From an uncultured Dorea sp. (GTDB lineage: Bacteria; Bacillota; Clostridia; Lachnospirales; Lachnospiraceae): DNA of 33,792 nucleotides. A program made the translations under genes and the position numbers. Below the pieces are notes generated by a model, which did not search any database, was not told where the DNA came from, and worked only from the letters and a program-made list of their open reading frames with translations. The stretch is taken from assembly GCA_945870325.1 (NCBI GenBank), contig CAMBRQ010000028.1:1-33792 (forward strand), written 5' to 3'. Positions 33,107 to 33,792 of this stretch are shown in pieces (position 1 is the stretch's first letter; each line of letters starts with the position of its first letter).

Positions 33107-33616
33107 TTAAGCAAAAAGGCTCCATACGGTATCCCCCAGGAAATATCCTGCCCCGACAAATACCAGATTCCACACGAACACTCCAAGCGCAGAACTTACG
33201 GTATATCTACCGAATTCCATCGAAATCATACCTGCCGGTATAGAGATCAGCGTCCTCACCATTGGTACCAGTTTCGCAATAAAAACTCCGATAGCGCCTT
33301 TTCTTCGCAGTGTATCCACATTCTTCTCAATCAATTCCTTGTGTTTTGGAAACTTCCGAATATAGAATCTTAAAAATGCTTCTCCACCCAGCCTTCCAAG
33401 AAAATATAAGATCCAGCTGCCCGTCAACCCAGCCGCTACTGAAAGTGCCAGCACCAGCTGGAAACTAATCTCACCTCTGGCTGCCCAGATACCCGCAAGC
33501 GGCATGATCACACCAGCGGGGAATCCAGGAAGATTCATATATTCAAGTAAAACTATTAGAAAGACAAATATGGCTCCATATTGGGTAAAATATTGGGTAA
33601 GTGCCTGAACTGTCAT
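33107..33616 (-). CDS. DedA-family membrane protein
   Basis: A 169-residue SNARE-associated/DedA protein (PF09335). Signature stretches are LLEYMNLPGFPAGVIMPLAG, GRLGGEAFLRFY and AKLVPMVRTLISIPAGMISM, with roughly four to five hydrophobic helices. DedA members act in membrane-lipid flipping, including undecaprenyl-phosphate or phosphatidylethanolamine recycling; the exact substrate here is unknown. It is shorter than E. coli DedA proteins (about 200-220). AAGGAGGAG sets the ATG at 33614-33616; in-frame upstream sequence is rejected. It is the first gene of the operon and lies 17 bp before the glycosyltransferase. Confidence 0.92.
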   Translation of the reverse strand: MTVQALTQYFTQYGAIFVFLIVLLEYMNLPGFPAGVIMPLAGIWAARGEISFQLVLALSVAAGLTGSWILYFLGRLGGEAFLRFYIRKFPKHKELIEKNVDTLRRKGAIGVFIAKLVPMVRTLISIPAGMISMEFGRYTVSSALGVFVWNLVFVGAGYFLGDTVWSLFA

Positions 33617-33684
33617 ATAGAACTCCTCCTTTGCTTTCTGATAGTATAAGCATAAAGCAGAAATCTTAAGAGAGAGGGGATGAA

Positions 33685-33706
33685 AATCTAAAGATATTCT
33701 AAAGAT
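33685..33706 (-). promoter_or_regulatory. Candidate response-regulator operator upstream of dedA
   Basis: Two adjacent 11-bp units, AATCTAAAGAT (33685-33695) and ATTCTAAAGAT (33696-33706), share ten bases and repeat at one helical turn, the usual geometry of OmpR-type sites. They lie about 37-60 bp upstream of a TATACT -10 (33643-33648) that lacks a good -35, fitting an activated promoter. The match to the operon's own regulator is inference. Confidence 0.45.
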
Positions 33707-33792
33707 GGGAATTTTATTCATGAAGAGTATATGTGGAGTGTACGGCAGAGAGGGGCAGTATGGGCGTTCACATCCGACTCCAATCGCCTACA
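33706..33792 (+). repeat. Second, window-truncated copy of the 420-bp element terminus
   Basis: Bases 33738-33767 are identical to 13258-13287, starting GTGTACGGCAGAGAGGGG. Weaker similarity extends about 32 bases to the left (TGGGAATTTT, TGAAGAGTA). After 33767 the two copies diverge. The copy continues beyond the window, so its total length and its inverted arm are unseen. Confidence 0.75.

Noticed and set aside
33617-33721. N-terminal extension of the DedA protein
   Set aside because: The extension would be encoded across the promoter and ribosome binding site region; the ATG at 33616 has AAGGAGGAG.
1-33792. CRISPR arrays, prophage, insertion sequences with transposase, toxin-antitoxin or defence genes
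   Set aside because: None was seen. Genes are chromosomal housekeeping and regulatory types, and repeats are short palindromic or inverted elements without recombinase genes.

Overview
The window looks like a chromosomal segment of a low-to-mid-GC Firmicute, most likely a gut Lachnospiraceae (Clostridium cluster XIVa). The evidence is strong AGGAGG-type ribosome binding sites, two T-box leaders, a SigH-type sporulation sigma factor next to cysE-cysS-mrnC-rlmB, a DUF1540 protein, a Gram-positive-sized AsnB and a glucosyl-diacylglycerol-type GT4 glycosyltransferase. Species assignment is inference. Nearly every gene is on the minus strand; only two small membrane-protein genes (7166 and 16864) are on the plus strand.

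Layout from left to right. At 53-81 a consensus promoter with a tandem operator-like repeat reads out of the window. Then come metA with an AI-2E-type membrane protein (one operon), a cysteine-rich DUF1540 protein, and a threonine T-box operon (acyl-CoA thioesterase, thrS) whose leader also holds a GC-rich repeat. A SEC-C/YdcF pair diverges from a small membrane protein, followed by a 51-codon gene. asnB sits upstream of a response regulator, histidine kinase and lipoprotein. A 420-bp inverted-repeat element separates asnB from purA. Next are cardiolipin synthase, an acidic repeat protein, a MocR regulator with glnS, a NUDIX hydrolase with a RarD-like transporter, a MATE exporter and tRNA-Thr(GGT).

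The right part holds the classic cysE-cysS-mrnC-rlmB-sigH cluster behind a cysteine T-box (specifier TGC). A REP-like palindrome next to it overlaps the T-box promoter. The window ends with a five-gene minus-strand operon (dedA, GT4 glycosyltransferase, DUF374 acyltransferase-like protein, response regulator, large histidine kinase), which looks like an envelope-lipid module carrying its own two-component system. The extreme right edge starts a second copy of the terminal sequence of the 420-bp element.

Most genes are housekeeping. The candidates for something undescribed are the 420-bp structured element (13258-13677, second end at 33738), the GC-rich leader repeat (5361-5496), the asnB/two-component/lipoprotein cassette, and the dedA-to-kinase operon with an 11-bp tandem operator.
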